Part shown: one piece after another, positions 44,640 to 57,505 of the stretch
Position numbering within the stretch: position 1 is the stretch's first letter
Layout of the letters: each line of letters begins with the position of its first letter
The notes under the pieces: model-generated
Database searches by the model: none
Told to the model about the DNA's origin: nothing
The model's input: only the letters and a program-made list of their open reading frames with translations
Translations under genes and position numbers: made by a program
Origin: Mixophyes australis
Lineage: Eukaryota; Chordata; Amphibia; Anura; Limnodynastidae
Assembly (NCBI GenBank): GCA_036250195.1
Contig: JAVHZZ010000017.1
Coordinates: 3,004,001-3,068,000, forward strand
Direction: 5' to 3'
DNA length: 64,000 bases

Positions 44640-45640
44640 TGGAAGCTGCTGGGCAGAGAGGGGACATGTGTGACTAAAGGTGCTGGGCAGAGAGGGGACA
44701 TGTGTGACTAAAGGTGCTGGGCAGAGAGGGGACATGTGTGACTAAAGGTGCTGGGCAGAGAGGGGACATGTGTGACTAATGGTGCTGGGCAGAGAGGGGA
44801 CATGTGTGACTAATGGTGCTGGGCAGAGGGGACATGTGTGACTAAAGGTGCTGGGCAGAGAGGGGGACATGTGTGACTAAAGGTGCTGGGCAGAGAGGGG
44901 ACATGTGTGACTAAAGGTGCTGGGCAGAGGGGACATGTGTGACTAAAGGTGCTGGGCAGAGAGGGACATGTGTGACTAAAGGTGCTTGGTAGAGAGGGGA
45001 CATGTGTGATTAAAGCATGTGGGCAGAGGGGGCATGTGTGACTAAAGGTGATGGGGAGGGGACATGTGTGACTAAAGGTGCTGGGCAGAGAGGGGGACAT
45101 GTGTGATTAAAGGTGCTGGGCAGAGAGGGGACATGTGTGACTAAAGGTGCTGGGCAGAGAGGGGACATGTGTGACTAAAGGTGCTGGACAGAGAGGGGAC
45201 ATGTGTGACTAATGGTGCTGGGCAGAGAGGGGACATGTGTGACTAAAGGTGCTGGGCAGAGAGGGGGACATGTGTGACTAAAGGTGCTTGGTAGAGAGGG
45301 GACATGTGTGACTAAAGGTGCTGGGCAGAGGGGACATGTGTGACTAAAGGTGCTGGGCAGAGAGGGGACATGTGTGACTAAAGGTGCTGGGCAGAGAGGG
45401 GACATGTGTGACTAAAGGTGCTGGGTAGAGAGGGGACATGTGTGATTAAAGCATGTGGGCAGAGGGGGCATGTGTGACTAAAGGTAATGGGGAGGGGACA
45501 TGTGTGACTAAAGGTGCTGGGCAGAGAGGGGACATGTGTGACTAAAGGTGCTGGGCAGAGAGGGGGCATGTGTGACTAAAGGTGCTGGGCAGAGAGGGGG
45601 ACATGTGTGACTAAAGCATGTGGGCAGAGGGGGCATGTGA
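44640..45640. repeat. 34-bp minisatellite, ~30 copies
   Basis: Unit GTGCTGGGCAGAGAGGGGAC plus ATGTGTGACTAAAG, with variants lacking AGAG or carrying GCATGTGGGCAGAGGGGGC. The long antisense open frames (HTCPLCPAPLVT repeats) are translations of it, not proteins. Confidence 0.96.
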
Positions 45641-45649
45641 AGGAGAAGT

Positions 45650-46780
45650 CTCTTCCCCACACGGCCCCTCCTCAAACAACAATAACCTGACAACAGTTGC
45701 TAACTTTTCTCTGTTATTCCCCATGACACGTATTACATGATCTTTTCCCTCACAAGCCTCCTGCCCACAATCGTGTCTCACTGCTGCCCACCAGCTTTTA
45801 CCTCACAGGCCCCGCTGCCTCAATCCTGACACCTCTCTTACTTCAAAATGAAAGAGGCGCCTTTTATTTGAAAGAGGAGTAGATCCTTAGCAGTGAATGA
45901 GATAATAATACAGAGATCATTATTGCCATAGATGTTGTGGTTATGTTTTTCTTAAAATACTGTATCTAGCCAGAGTTTAGTCAGATGATATTATCATTAC
46001 AGGCCATTAATATAATTGCTTTTGTCACAAAACTGTACATAAGACACCTCAATTATCTCACAAAAATAACAATACATCCAGATTTCTATGCACTGTTTTT
46101 AGGTGAAAAACTTCAGCCTTCTCACTTATCCATAACTTTAAGTTTTGGTATATCTCAGGCATTAATTGGGGATATCAGGAACCATTGGAGGATATTGTAG
46201 GGACCAGGCGAAAGGGCCATTTAAGACATCCTAGAAGTTCACAGACACTCCTCCTGCTCTATACGCTCTCCTGTTAGGCCTTCAGTTTAGATTAAGTGCC
46301 CAGCGGAGCAGGATATATATCTTATTACTGGAGTGGTCTCCAAAGTCTGCAACTGAACGCGCACATTGCGGATAACTGTGCAATATTCGGAGCCGGGGGT
46401 TCAGATGTACCGAGGTAGTGCTTACGATAATGCCCCCCTCACAATGCTGGATTTCTCTGCGGGACCCAGCCATAGACGCTACAAAGGTTCCCAGGTAGTG
46501 ATTGCAGGAATGGCCGTCACTGCTGCACAGTGCTCTGTAGTGCACAGTGCTGGAAGATAGGTTTAGCAAGTTGCTGTTGGCCACTGGAATGGCTACTTCT
46601 TAGTGTTGGGGCAGCTTCATGTTTCCTTAAGGGGCCTGGGTCAGATGGGGGTTACTGGGTATATATAAGCCCCCACTGGGCACTGGACGTGTGGACGGTG
46701 CGTCCTTTTGTACAGCTACAAATGCATTTTTTCTTGTACTACAAAGCAATTTTTGTTACATACCATCCAGACTGCTGCAA
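45650..46780. other. Non-coding region, nothing recognised
   Basis: Several short open frames on both strands (46282-46584, 46366-46560) have no recognisable domains. No repeat family is identified with confidence. Confidence 0.5.
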
Positions 46781-47170
46781 CATCCATCTTGCTGCCATGA
46801 TATCTTGGTCCCCTACAGTCCATTCAAATAGTCGCTGCAGGAATAACCTCCCTACTCTCTATCATTAATTACAGTTCGGCTACCGAAATCATCTTGTCTT
46901 CCATTTTAATTATCTTTTCACTGCAAAAGTATTTAGAGCTGTCCAATCCATTTCCACCTGTTATATCTATTATCACAATCTGTACGTACCCACCCTCTGC
47001 TCACGTTGACGCTTTATTTTTCCTAGGTTACCTCCGCTCTCAGGACTGCGACCCTTCTTGAATGCTGCCCCTGGAAATCTTCACAGAATGTCTGTCTGTC
47101 ATGTATGGTCTCTAACTGCAGGACCCTGCTGAAAGCTCATCTGTTTACCGGACAGTTCACATAGTGCTTG
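46780..47170 (+). mobile_element. Possible decayed L2/CR1-type LINE fragment
   Basis: AGACTGCTGCAACATCCATC, TTACCTCCGCTCTCAGGACT and AATGCTGCCCCTGGAAATCT...CTGAAAGCTCATCTGTTTA resemble the 3' coding end of L2/CR1-type LINEs (…LRS..F...APWNLH..S, L..ALKTHLF), but no frame stays open. Low confidence. Confidence 0.35.
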
Positions 47171-48274
47171 TGACTTACTTCTCCCAGAGCTGCGCTGCAG
47201 AGGGTAAAGGGACACGTTCTGGAGCGGACTGTTCTGTGTTTTTGTTCTTTAAAGTATCCGTTCATCAAGCGATATTAACGAAGGAGAACACAAGAAACAT
47301 AATAAAAACAGTTTAATTATTTTATTTCTACTTCTGAACTCCATGTTATTATCCCACCTGATGAATTTAACGCGAAGAGTGATAGTTGTGTTGTCACTTG
47401 TTATGATGAGGACCAGCAAGTGGAATATATAACCTGATATTGTAAATGGACGTTATCAGACATTTGTGTGCGCTGTTACATACTACAGACAGCTGAGCTT
47501 TGTAATATATATTTGAATATTTTGTAACCAATACATAATGTGATGTAAACAACATACTGAAAGCAGATTTTTTTTTTGTATATTTGAGAGTGAAGGGTTG
47601 TTATAAAGAAGTTTATTTCTTACACCATTAATATTACAGCATCTTTATTATTTTGCCTGCTATACTTTCTCCAAAACATCTCAATCTTTAGTATATCAAG
47701 TCTGTATTTTACCTGTAATTTCTATGCCAACCAAGGTTCCCCCCCAGCAGTGGAGGACCCAGGAGGGGGTGAGTGATCCAGGGGCTGGCGGGACCACCAC
47801 ACTCATTGGGGTATATTTACTAAACTGTGGGTTTGAAAAGGTGGAGATGTTTGAAAGTAACACGGCCTGTGCACTATTACTGTTACTACGGTAATACTGC
47901 GCATTATTACCGCTAGTGCGGTAAGTTTTAACGCTGTTTGTTTTGCTCAGGGAGCAGCGAGCAGACGTCCGGGTTCAAATTACTGTTATCAACGGTGATA
48001 GTGCAGAAGCCGATTGAATTCCCCCCTAGGATGATCTTGTTGTTAGATGTGTACACATTCATATGAATTGTTAACGAGTAACCACAAGAGAAATTAGCTC
48101 TTAAAAGTTTGTCCTCGTATGTACATTTTATCAAAATAAAAAATAAATGGCTAAACTAATGTTATTATTTTGTTAGGGTGACTTGGAACCAAATTCAAGA
48201 CACGCTGCCCACATTATACTATCATGTTACTTTGTACTGATACTACCTCAGTGATATAAGACAGTAGTAGACTT
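47171..48274. other. Non-coding region; possible MITE end
   Basis: AT-rich, no gene. GGGGTATATTTACTAAACTG at 47808 resembles the start of a common frog MITE, but its partner end was not found. Confidence 0.35.
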
Positions 48275-48472
48275 ACAAGATTTCAATCTTGAATCAATAT
48301 AAGCCAATATGTATACATGGATATCCTCCTGGAATCTTGTCCTCTTACTGGATCTCCTTATGATAGGTGCTCAAAAGACAAGTGACAACTGACCTGACAA
48401 GGCACAAAAGAAGCATAAAAGCAATGTATAATACAAATATTGGCTTATATTGATTCAAGATTGAAATCTTGT
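48275..48472. repeat. 36-bp perfect inverted repeat around 126 bp
   Basis: Positions 48275-48310 and 48437-48472 are exact reverse complements. The outer half of each arm is itself near-palindromic (CAAGATTTCAATCTTG). The 126-bp middle has no coding frame. It could be a tiny foldback element or MITE, or a hairpin-forming locus. No clear target duplication was found next to it. Confidence 0.85.
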
Positions 48473-49945
48473 ACGTGTTTATCCGATAGGGGATTGAGAA
48501 CCCCCATCATGTGGTGTTTTTGTCGTAATTATCAACCCCCACTGGATCCTTGGGATATTTAGTGGTTTTCGGTGTAACCACATATTATATGTTACGCTAT
48601 GATACGATTTTTTTCTTTTCACTTTTTTTTATGTGACCATAATCGTGGTGAATGCCAGAAATCTGAAAGTTACTTTGATCACTGCAAACTTCTGGAATTT
48701 GTGGAAGACATACATCAAGATGGAAAGAATATATATATATTATTTCACAGTTGACTCTTTAAAACTGTTATTTTAGCACATTGTGTGTGTGTGTGTGTGT
48801 GTACAGAGGGTGCTTTCAGTTGGCCTGCGCAAATATACCAATCTTTTTATTGTATTATAATCAACAATTGTCTGAGACGCAAGAGGAACCAAGTATGACA
48901 GCCAGCATCCTGCTGCACAGCGGATCACTAAAGCCATGACAGCTATGTTATCACTGGATGTGGGTCCAATTTCCCCATCAATGCATCAGGTTTTAACCGA
49001 TTAGTTTAGATCATGTGTCCACGTTACCAAATTCCATCACAATCCCATTTCTTCTTAACAGCAATTGCTGTATTGTGAGGTTAAACAAAAAGCCATTCAG
49101 TCCCTAGAAAATGTCATTGTACCGACTGTCCACTTAGCTACAGATATGTGACAAGCGGTACTGGTCAAACAAAAGACTATATAACCGTGACAGCCCACTG
49201 GGTTGGTGTATCGCCTTCAAGTGCAGCAGCGCCTGTAGCAGCATCATCATCAACATCCCTCCAGCATAATACACAGTGTCAGGTCATTCACCGCACCCTG
49301 CCATATAGCCGCTCACTAGGACAGATGTGATGCTGCCCCTCACACACAATTACCTTCACAGACAAACATTTAGATTGTAAAAGCAACATATATATATATA
49401 TATACATTTTGTTTGTGGGGGGAGGGGGGGTGCTGCTCACAATTAAACAGTTCCCTATTTTTCCCCACTAAATATTTCAGATGTCGCTGATACTGCCCCT
49501 GGCACTACTGTCATCAGATTTAAACATCTTTGATTTTAAAAGCAAGAAAGAATAGTTTTGTTAACTCTTAAATAGTTTAATAATATACCCACCTGCTATC
49601 ACTTCTAAATGGCAGCTGAGAACAGGAAGGACGGCTATACATTGAAGATATCGATCCAATACTCACGAGATCTGACATTTTACTTGAAATGACATTTTGC
49701 CTCATTTTCAGATCGGAATTTGGAGCAAGACACCGAGTCATGTCTCAATTCGACTCTGTACCCTAAAATTCCTGTCTATCTAATTCTATCTCCGTACCGC
49801 TCATCTCTAGTGAAACATAAAAAAACAAAATGTGGGGGAAAAGTAAAAATTCTTCTTGTCTCACACACAACAATGGGAAATACCCCACTAAGTAGTCTTA
49901 TGCCAATATATAGATAGTTTTTTATAACATAACCATTCAGGTCAT
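48473..49945. other. Non-coding region with short microsatellites
   Basis: Contains (GT)n at 48783-48802 and (AT)n at 49388-49403. Small open frames (49148-49330, 49720-49917) are unsupported. Confidence 0.5.
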
Positions 49946-50084
49946 GGCTTCACTTCCCTATAATTCACACAGTTCATCCATGTTACACATATGTACATAA
50001 CTAAGACATAGGGCTGTCATACATATGGCCATTTACAGGTAGACAGCTCTCAACCAATGACTGATCAGGGATTACTGGGCACTG

Positions 50085-50186
50085 AGCTACCTGGGTTGGT
50101 GATGTCACAGAATTCTCTTCAATCTGATTGGTTGGAAACAGCTGTTTACAGTTGAATCTCAAACAGAGCGTCAGTCATCTCCACAG
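50085..50186 (+). promoter_or_regulatory. SXY-like promoter and possible first exon, unit 1
   Basis: TGATGTCA at 50100-50107 (X2/CRE-like) is followed after 16 bp by CTGATTGGTT at 50124-50133 (Y box, inverted CCAAT). This spacing and order match MHC-type SXY modules, and CCTGGGTTGG just upstream could stand in for the X1/RFX site. About 50 bp further on, CATCTCCACAG|GTAATG (50186/50187) is a fair splice donor, so a short non-coding first exon may lie between. No transcript evidence is available. Confidence 0.5.
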
Positions 50187-50959
50187 GTAATGTAACAAGA
50201 CTGGGACGGGGATTATATTATAAATGGGATATATTCAGGGGGTGAGAATAATTTACAGTGTGTATTCCTGGTTTACCCATCTCTAAGCCCTGTGTTAATG
50301 GCTTTAGCCTGGTAACAATATTTACAGTACAGTATAAGTATAAAAAGAATGTGGACCTGATTTAAACCCAAATACATTTAAAAATCAAATTCAAAAGTAA
50401 TGTGGAAAATAGATATTTGGCTAAAGTCAAAGACTTTACTGAAATAACATTTCTTCATGTAGCTACTTCTGCCATTGATTTAATTACCTATGACAGTAAT
50501 TAACAAGCTTAGTGGGAAACAGTCACTATAATATTTTTACAAGAACTATATTTAATGCTGCAGTTTACATTAGAACGTTACACATGAGAACGTTTGATTT
50601 TGGCACACTGGGTAAGCACTTGCCAAGGTGATTATTTTAGTCTGGTGTAAGGTCCTAATGCAGGTTACCCATAGACTGGTCATTAGGATACCTCCTACCT
50701 GCCATCAGAGACGTTAAGAGGTACAGAATTCAAGATAACTGGGGGAGATTACTTTGTGGTTTGCCTATGAGTAGTGACTAACGAGATTGTGTCTGACCTA
50801 ACAGATTGGCAGATTCACAAGTAATTCCCCATGATTCACACAGTTCATCCATGTTACACATATGTACATAACTAAGACATAGGGCTGTCATACATATGGC
50901 CATTTACAGTTACACGGCTCTCAACCAATGGCTGATCAGGGATTACTGGGCACTGAGCT

Positions 50960-53900
50960 ACCTGGGTTGGTGATGTCACAGAATTCTCTTCAATCTGATT
51001 GGTTGGAAACACCTGTTTACACTTGAATCTCAAACAGAGCGTCAGTTATCTCCACAGGTAATGTAACAAGACTGGGACGGGGATTATATTATAAATGGGA
51101 TATATTCAGGGGGTGAGAATAATTTACAGTCTGTGTATTCCTGGTTTACCCATCTCTAAGCCCTGTGTTAATGGCTTTAGCCTGGTAACAATATTTACAG
51201 TACAGTATAAGTATAAAAAGAATGTGGACCTGATTTTAAACCCAAATACATGTAAAAATCCAATTAAAAAGTAATGTGGAAAATAGATATTTGAGTAATG
51301 TCAAATACTTTACATGAAGCATATCTTCATGTAGCTACTTCTACCATTGATTTTATTTCCTATGACAGTAATTAACAAGCTTAATGGGAAACAGTCACTA
51401 TCATATTTTTACAAGAACTATATTTAATGCTGCAGTTTACATTAGAACGTTACACATGAGAACGTTTGATTTTGGCACACTGGGTAAGCACTTGCCAAGG
51501 TGATTATTTTAGTCTGGTGTAAGGTCCTAATGCAGGTTACCCATAGACTGGTCATTAGGATACCTCCTACCTGCCATCAGAGACGTTAAGAGGTACAGAA
51601 TTCAAGATAACTGGGGGAGATTACTTTGTGGTTTGCCTATGAGTAGTGACTAACGAGATTGTGTCTGACCTAACAGATTGGCAGATTCACAAGTAATTCC
51701 CCATGATTCACACAGTTCATCCATGTTACACATATGTACATAACTAAGACATAGGGCTGTCATACATATGGCCATTTACAGTTACACAGCTCTCAACCAA
51801 TGGCTGATCAGGGATTACTGGGCACTGAGCTACCTGGGTTGGTGATGTCACAGAATTCTCTTCAATCTGATTGGTTGGAAACAGCTGTTTACACTTGAAT
51901 CTTAAACAGAGCGTCAGTCATCTCCACAGGTAATGTAACAAGACTGGGACGGGGATTATATTATAAATGGGATATATTCAGGGGGTGAGAATAATTTACA
52001 GTCTGTGTATTCCTGGTTTACCCATCTCTAAGCCCTGTGTTAATGGCTTTAACCTGGTAACAATATTTACAGTACAGTATAAGTATAAAAAGAATGTGGA
52101 CCTGATTTAAACCCAAATACATTTAAAAATCAAATTCAAAAGTAATGTGGAAAATAGATATTTGGTTAAAGTCAAAGACTTTACTGAAATAACATTTCTT
52201 CATGTAGCTACTTCTGCCATTGATTTAATTACCTATGACAGTAATTAACAAGATTAGTGGGAAACAGTCACTATAATATTTTTACAAGAACTATATTTAA
52301 TGCTGCAGTTTACATTAGAACGTTACACATGAGAACGTTTGATTTTGGCACACTGGGTAAGCACTTGCCAAGGTGATTATTTTAGTCTGGTGTAAGGTCC
52401 TAATGCAGGTTACCCATAGACTGGTCATTAGGATACCTCCTACCTGCCATCAGAGACGTTAAGAGGTACAGAATTCAAGATAACTGGGGGAGATTACTTT
52501 GTGGTTTGCCTATGAGTAGTGACTAACGAGATTGTGTCTGACCTAACAGATTGGCAGATTCACAAGTAATTCCCCATGATTCACACAGTTCATCCATGTT
52601 ACACATATGTACATAACTAAGACATAGGGCTGTCATACATATGGCCATTTACAGTTACACGGCTCTCAACCAATGGCTGATCAGGGATTACTGGGCACTG
52701 AGCTACCTGGGTTGGTGATGTCACAGAATTCTCTTCAATCTGATTGGTTGGAAACACCTGTTTACACTTGAATCTCAAACAGAGCGTCAGTTATCTCCAC
52801 AGGTAATGTAACAAGACTGGGACGGGGATTATATTATAAATGGGATATATTCAGGGGGTGAGAATAATTTACAGTCTGTGTATTCCTGGTTTACCCATCT
52901 CTAAGCCCTGTGTTAATGGCTTTAGCCTGGTAACAATATTTACAGTACAGTATAAGTATAAAAAGAATGTGGACCTGATTTTAAACCCAAATACATGTAA
53001 AAATCCAATTAAAAAGTAATGTGGAAAATAGATATTTGAGTAATGTCAAATACTTTACATGAAGCATATCTTCATGTAGCTACTTCTACCATTGATTTTA
53101 TTTCCTATGACAGTAATTAACAAGCTTAATGGGAAACAGTCACTATCATATTTTTACAAGAACTATATTTAATGCTGCAGTTTACATTAGAACGTTACAC
53201 ATGAGAACGTTTGATTTTGGCACACTGGGTAAGCACTTGCCAAGGTGATTATTTTAGTCTGGTGTAAGGTCCTAATGCAGGTTACCCATAGACTGGTCAT
53301 TAGGATACCTCCTACCTGCCATCAGAGACGTTAAGAGGTACAGAATTCAAGATAACTGGGGGAGATTACTTTGTGGTTTGCCTATGAGTAGTGACTAACG
53401 AGATTGTGTCTGACCTAACAGATTGGCAGATTCACAAGTAATTCCCCATGATTCACACAGTTCATCCATGTTACACATATGTACATAACTAAGACATAGG
53501 GCTGTCATACATATGGCCATTTACAGTTACACAGCTCTCAACCAATGGCTGATCAGGGATTACTGGGCACTGAGCTACCTGGGTTGGTGATGTCACAGAA
53601 TTCTCTTCAATCTGATTGGTTGGAAACAGCTGTTTACACTTGAATCTTAAACAGAGCGTCAGTCATCTCCACAGGTAATGTAACAAGACTGGGACGGGGA
53701 TTATATTATAAATGGGATATATTCAGGGGGTGAGAATAATTTACAGTCTGTGTATTCCTGGTTTACCCATCTCTAAGCCCTGTGTTAATGGCTTTAACCT
53801 GGTAACAATATTTACAGTACAGTATAAGTATAAAAAGAATGTGGACCTGATTTTAAACCCAAATACATTTAAAAATCAAATTCAAAAGTAATGTGGAAAA

Positions 53901-56294
53901 TAGATATTTGGCTAAAGTCAAAGACTTTACTGAAATAACATTTCTTCATGTAGCTACTTCTGCCATTGATTTAATTACCTATGACAGTAATTAACAAGCT
54001 TAGTCGGAAACAGTCACTATCATATTTTTACAAGAACTATATTTAATGCTGCAGTTTACATTAGAACGTTACACATGAGAACGTTTGATTTTGGCACACT
54101 GGGTAAGCACTTGCTAAGGTGATTATTTTAGTCTGGTGTAAGGTCCTAATGCAGGTTACCCATAGACTGGTCATTAGGATACCTCCTACCTGCCATCAGA
54201 AATGTTAAGAGGTACAGAATTCAAGATAACTGGGGGAGATTACTTTGTGGTTTGCCTATGAGTAGTGACTAACGAGATTGTGTCTGACCTAACAGATTGG
54301 CAGATTCACAAGTAATTCCCCATGATTCACACAGTTCATCCATGTTACACATATGTACATAACTAAGACATAGGGCTGTCATACATATGGCCATTTACAG
54401 TTACACGGCTCTCAACCAATGGCTGATCAGGGATTACTGGGCACTGAGCTACCTGGGTTGGTGATGTCACAGAATTCTCTTCAATCTGATTGGTTGGAAA
54501 CACCTGTTTACACTTGAATCTCAAACAGAGCGTCAGTTATCTCCACAGGTAATGTAACAAGACTGGGACGGGGATTATATTATAAATGGGATATATTCAG
54601 GGGGTGAGAATAATTTACAGTCTGTGTATTCCTGGTTTACCCATCTCTAAGCCCTGTGTTAATGGCTTTAGCCTGGTAACAATATTTACAGTACAGTATA
54701 AGTATAAAAAGAATGTGGACCTGATTTTAAACCCAAATACATGTAAAAATCCAATTAAAAAGTAATGTGGAAAATAGATATTTGAGTAATGTCAAATACT
54801 TTACATGAAGCATATCTTCATGTAGCTACTTCTACCATTGATTTTATTTCCTATGACAGTAATTAACAAGCTTAATGGGAAACAGTCACTATCATATTTT
54901 TACAAGAACTATATTTAATGCTGCAGTTTACATTAGAACGTTACACATGAGAACGTTTGATTTTGGCACACTGGGTAAGCACTTGCCAAGGTGATTATTT
55001 TAGTCTGGTGTAAGGTCCTAATGCAGGTTACCCATAGACTGGTCATTAGGATACCTCCTACCTGCCATCAGAGACGTTAAGAGGTACAGAATTCAAGATA
55101 ACTGGGGGAGATTACTTTGTGGTTTGCCTATGAGTAGTGACTAACGAGATTGTGTCTGACCTAACAGATTGGCAGATTCACAAGTAATTCCCCATGATTC
55201 ACACAGTTCATCCATGTTACACATATGTACATAACTAAGACATAGGGCTGTCATACATATGGCCATTTACAGTTACACATCTCTCAACCAATGGCTGATC
55301 AGGGATTACTGGGCACTGAGCTACCTGGGTTGGTGATGTCACAGAATTCTCTTCAATCTGATTGGTTGGAAACAGCTGTTTACACTTGAATCTCAAACAG
55401 AGCGTCAGTTATCTCCACAGGTAATGTAACAAGACTGGGACGGGGATTGTATTATAAATGGGATATATTCAGGGGGTGAGAATAATTTACAGTCTGTGTA
55501 TTCCTGGTTTACCCATCTCTAAGCCCTGTGTTAATGGCTTTAACCTGGTAACAATATTTACAGTACAGTATAAGTATAAAAAGAATGTGGACCTGATTTT
55601 AAACCCAAATACATTTAAAAATCAAATTCAAAAGTAATGTGGAAAATAGATATTTGGCTAAAGTCAAAGACTTTACTGAAATAACATTTCTTCATGTAGC
55701 TACTTCTGCCATTGATTTAATTACCTATGACAGTAATTAACAAGCTTAGTCGGAAACAGTCACTATCATATTTTTACAAGAACTATATTTAATGCTGCAG
55801 TTTACATTAGAACGTTACACATGAGAACGTTTGATTTTGGCACACTGGGTAAGCACTTGCTAAGGTGATTATTTTAGTCTGGTGTAAGGTCCTAATGCAG
55901 GTTACCCATAGACTGGTCATTAGGATACCTCCTACCTGCCATCAGAAATGTTAAGAGGTACAGAATTCAAGATAACTGGGGGAGATTACTTTGTGGTTTG
56001 CCTATGAGTAGTGACTAACGAGATTGTGTCTGACCTAACAGATTGGCAGATTCACAAGTAATTCCCCATGATTCACACAGTTCATCCATGTAACACATAT
56101 GTACATAACTAAGACATAGGGCTGTCATACATATGGCCATTTACAGATACACAGCTCTCAACCAATGGCTGATCAGGGATTACTGGGCACTGAGCTACCT
56201 GGGTTGGTGATGTCACAGAATTCTCTTCAATCTGATTGGTTGGAAACACCTGTTTACACTTGAATTTCAAACAGAGCGTCAGTTATCTCCACAG
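50960..56294 (+). promoter_or_regulatory. SXY-like promoter copies in units 2 to 8
   Basis: The pair TGATGTCA / CTGATTGGTT is unchanged in every unit: 50971 and 50995, 51843 and 51867, 52716 and 52740, 53588 and 53612, 54462 and 54486, 55334 and 55358, 56208 and 56232 (start positions). Each is followed by CTCCACAG|GTAATGTAAC, the last donor being at 56294/56295. The copies lie upstream of the micro-exon gene on the same strand. Confidence 0.5.
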
Positions 56295-56547
56295 GTAATG
56301 TAACAAGACTGGGACGGGGATTATATTATAAATGGGATATATTCAGGGGGTGAGAATAATTTACAGTCTGTGTATTCCTGGTTTACCCATCTCTAAGCCC
56401 TGTGTTAATGGCTTTAGCCTGGTAACAATATTTACAGTACAGTATAAGTATGAAAACTTGGACCTGATTTTAAACCCAAATATCTCTAAGAATTTGAAGG
56501 TGAACACAAAGGGGAACATTTTCTAAAATGGTTTTACAGAAAATGTG

Positions 56548-56560
56548 TATTATTATTATA

Positions 56561-56599
<39 letters not shown>

Positions 56600-56770
56600 T
56601 ATTTTTAAGGCCAAATGTGCTTTACAGATTAGTGAGTAAAACATGTCATACATAAAACAGCTACATACAATATAGATAAAATAAATGCTAATATAAAAAC
56701 CAAGGGTAGGGAGAACCCTTCTCCTGAGAGAGCTACAATCTAATTATAGCAATAAAAGTGCAGCAAATAA
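56548..56770 (-). mobile_element. LINE-like 3' end with (ATT)n tail
   Basis: An (ATT)n tract (about 56548-56600) is followed by AAGGCCAAATGTGCTTTACA and AGAACCCTTCTCCTGAGAGA then GCTACAATCTAAT. The structure (trinucleotide tail, then an 'ACAATCTAA' block) parallels the (ATC)n L2-type repeats at 36682 and 42985, but the sequence differs. Confidence 0.5.
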
Positions 56771-57204
56771 TGTATAAGCCAAAAATGCCCCATAGCTAAT
56801 AAAAAATGCCCCAGTTAGTGCCTTGTGCTTATTCTACACCAGGTCTGACGTTCTATGGGCCCTAGTGATAGTCTCCAGCCCTTTATTCAGGTGGGCCCAC
56901 TTGTGGGGTCACAGGGGGAACAGCAGAGTAACCTGTATATAATAAAAGAGTGAATCTACAGGACTGTAATGGTGCCCATGTGCATTAGCCCCAATGTGAA
57001 CTAAACTAATCCAGAACTAACAAAATGATTTTAGTCCATCTTGAGCCCCCCGTGATAGAGAACCAAAGATGGATGGAGAGAAAGGGGGTGAGTGGAAAGT
57101 AACAGAGATTAGAAAGGATGAGGAAGTAATGGGGTGAGGGGAGAAGGATGAGCGAGGGGAGACAAGACAAGGTTGGAGGTAAAGTGTAGAATACATTTAA
57201 ACAC
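56771..57204. other. Non-coding, nothing recognised
   Basis: No coding or repeat signal beyond short AT-rich tracts. Confidence 0.45.
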
Positions 57205-57207
57205 AGT

Positions 57208-57505
57208 GGGCCTGATTCATTAAGGAGAACAAAGCAATAAAGGACTATATTTGATTCAAGACAAAACCAGGTTAAAATGTAAGGGGTGCAAATGAGTTTA
57301 TTATTTTGCATATAAGTTAAATACTGGCTGTTTTTCCATGTAGCAAACAAATACTTGATAGCTTTATTTTTACACTGAATTTTAAAGTTGACCTAGGACA
57401 TGCCCTACCCCTAAATTTACCCCCCCCCTCTCCAATGCAACATGGTTTTGCCAAGTTGCAAAGTTACTCATTTATTTTGCTTTTCTTTCCTAATGAATTA
57501 GACCC
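57208..57505. mobile_element. MITE, 298 bp, AGT duplication
   Basis: Starts GGGCCTGATTCATTAAGG at 57208 and ends TAATGAATTAGACCC at 57505, imperfect inverted ends. AGT flanks both sides (57205-57207 and 57506-57508). Its interior (ACAAAACC...ATACTGGCTGTTTTTC...CAACATGGTTTTGCCAAG) is shared with 59600-59877. A familiar frog MITE type. Confidence 0.88.

Larger units (their letters stand above)
49950..56485 (+). repeat. 872-bp tandem repeat, ~7.5 copies in alternating dimers
   Basis: The block ATTCACACAGTTCATCCATG begins at 49963, 50834, 51706, 52579, 53451, 54325, 55197 and 56071, so the period is 871-874 bp. Two subtypes alternate: AAACAGCTGTTTAC in units 1, 3, 5 and 7 and AAACACCTGTTTAC in units 2, 4, 6 and 8, with linked differences elsewhere (CAAATTCAAAAG against CCAATTAAAAAG). 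This gives a dimeric repeat of about 1745 bp. Units are nearly identical, so expansion or homogenisation is recent. The last unit diverges after about 56485. Confidence 0.97.

Noticed and set aside
44810..45693. Antisense Pro/Cys-rich ORFs (HTCPLCPAPLVT repeats)
   Set aside because: Translations of the 34-bp minisatellite.
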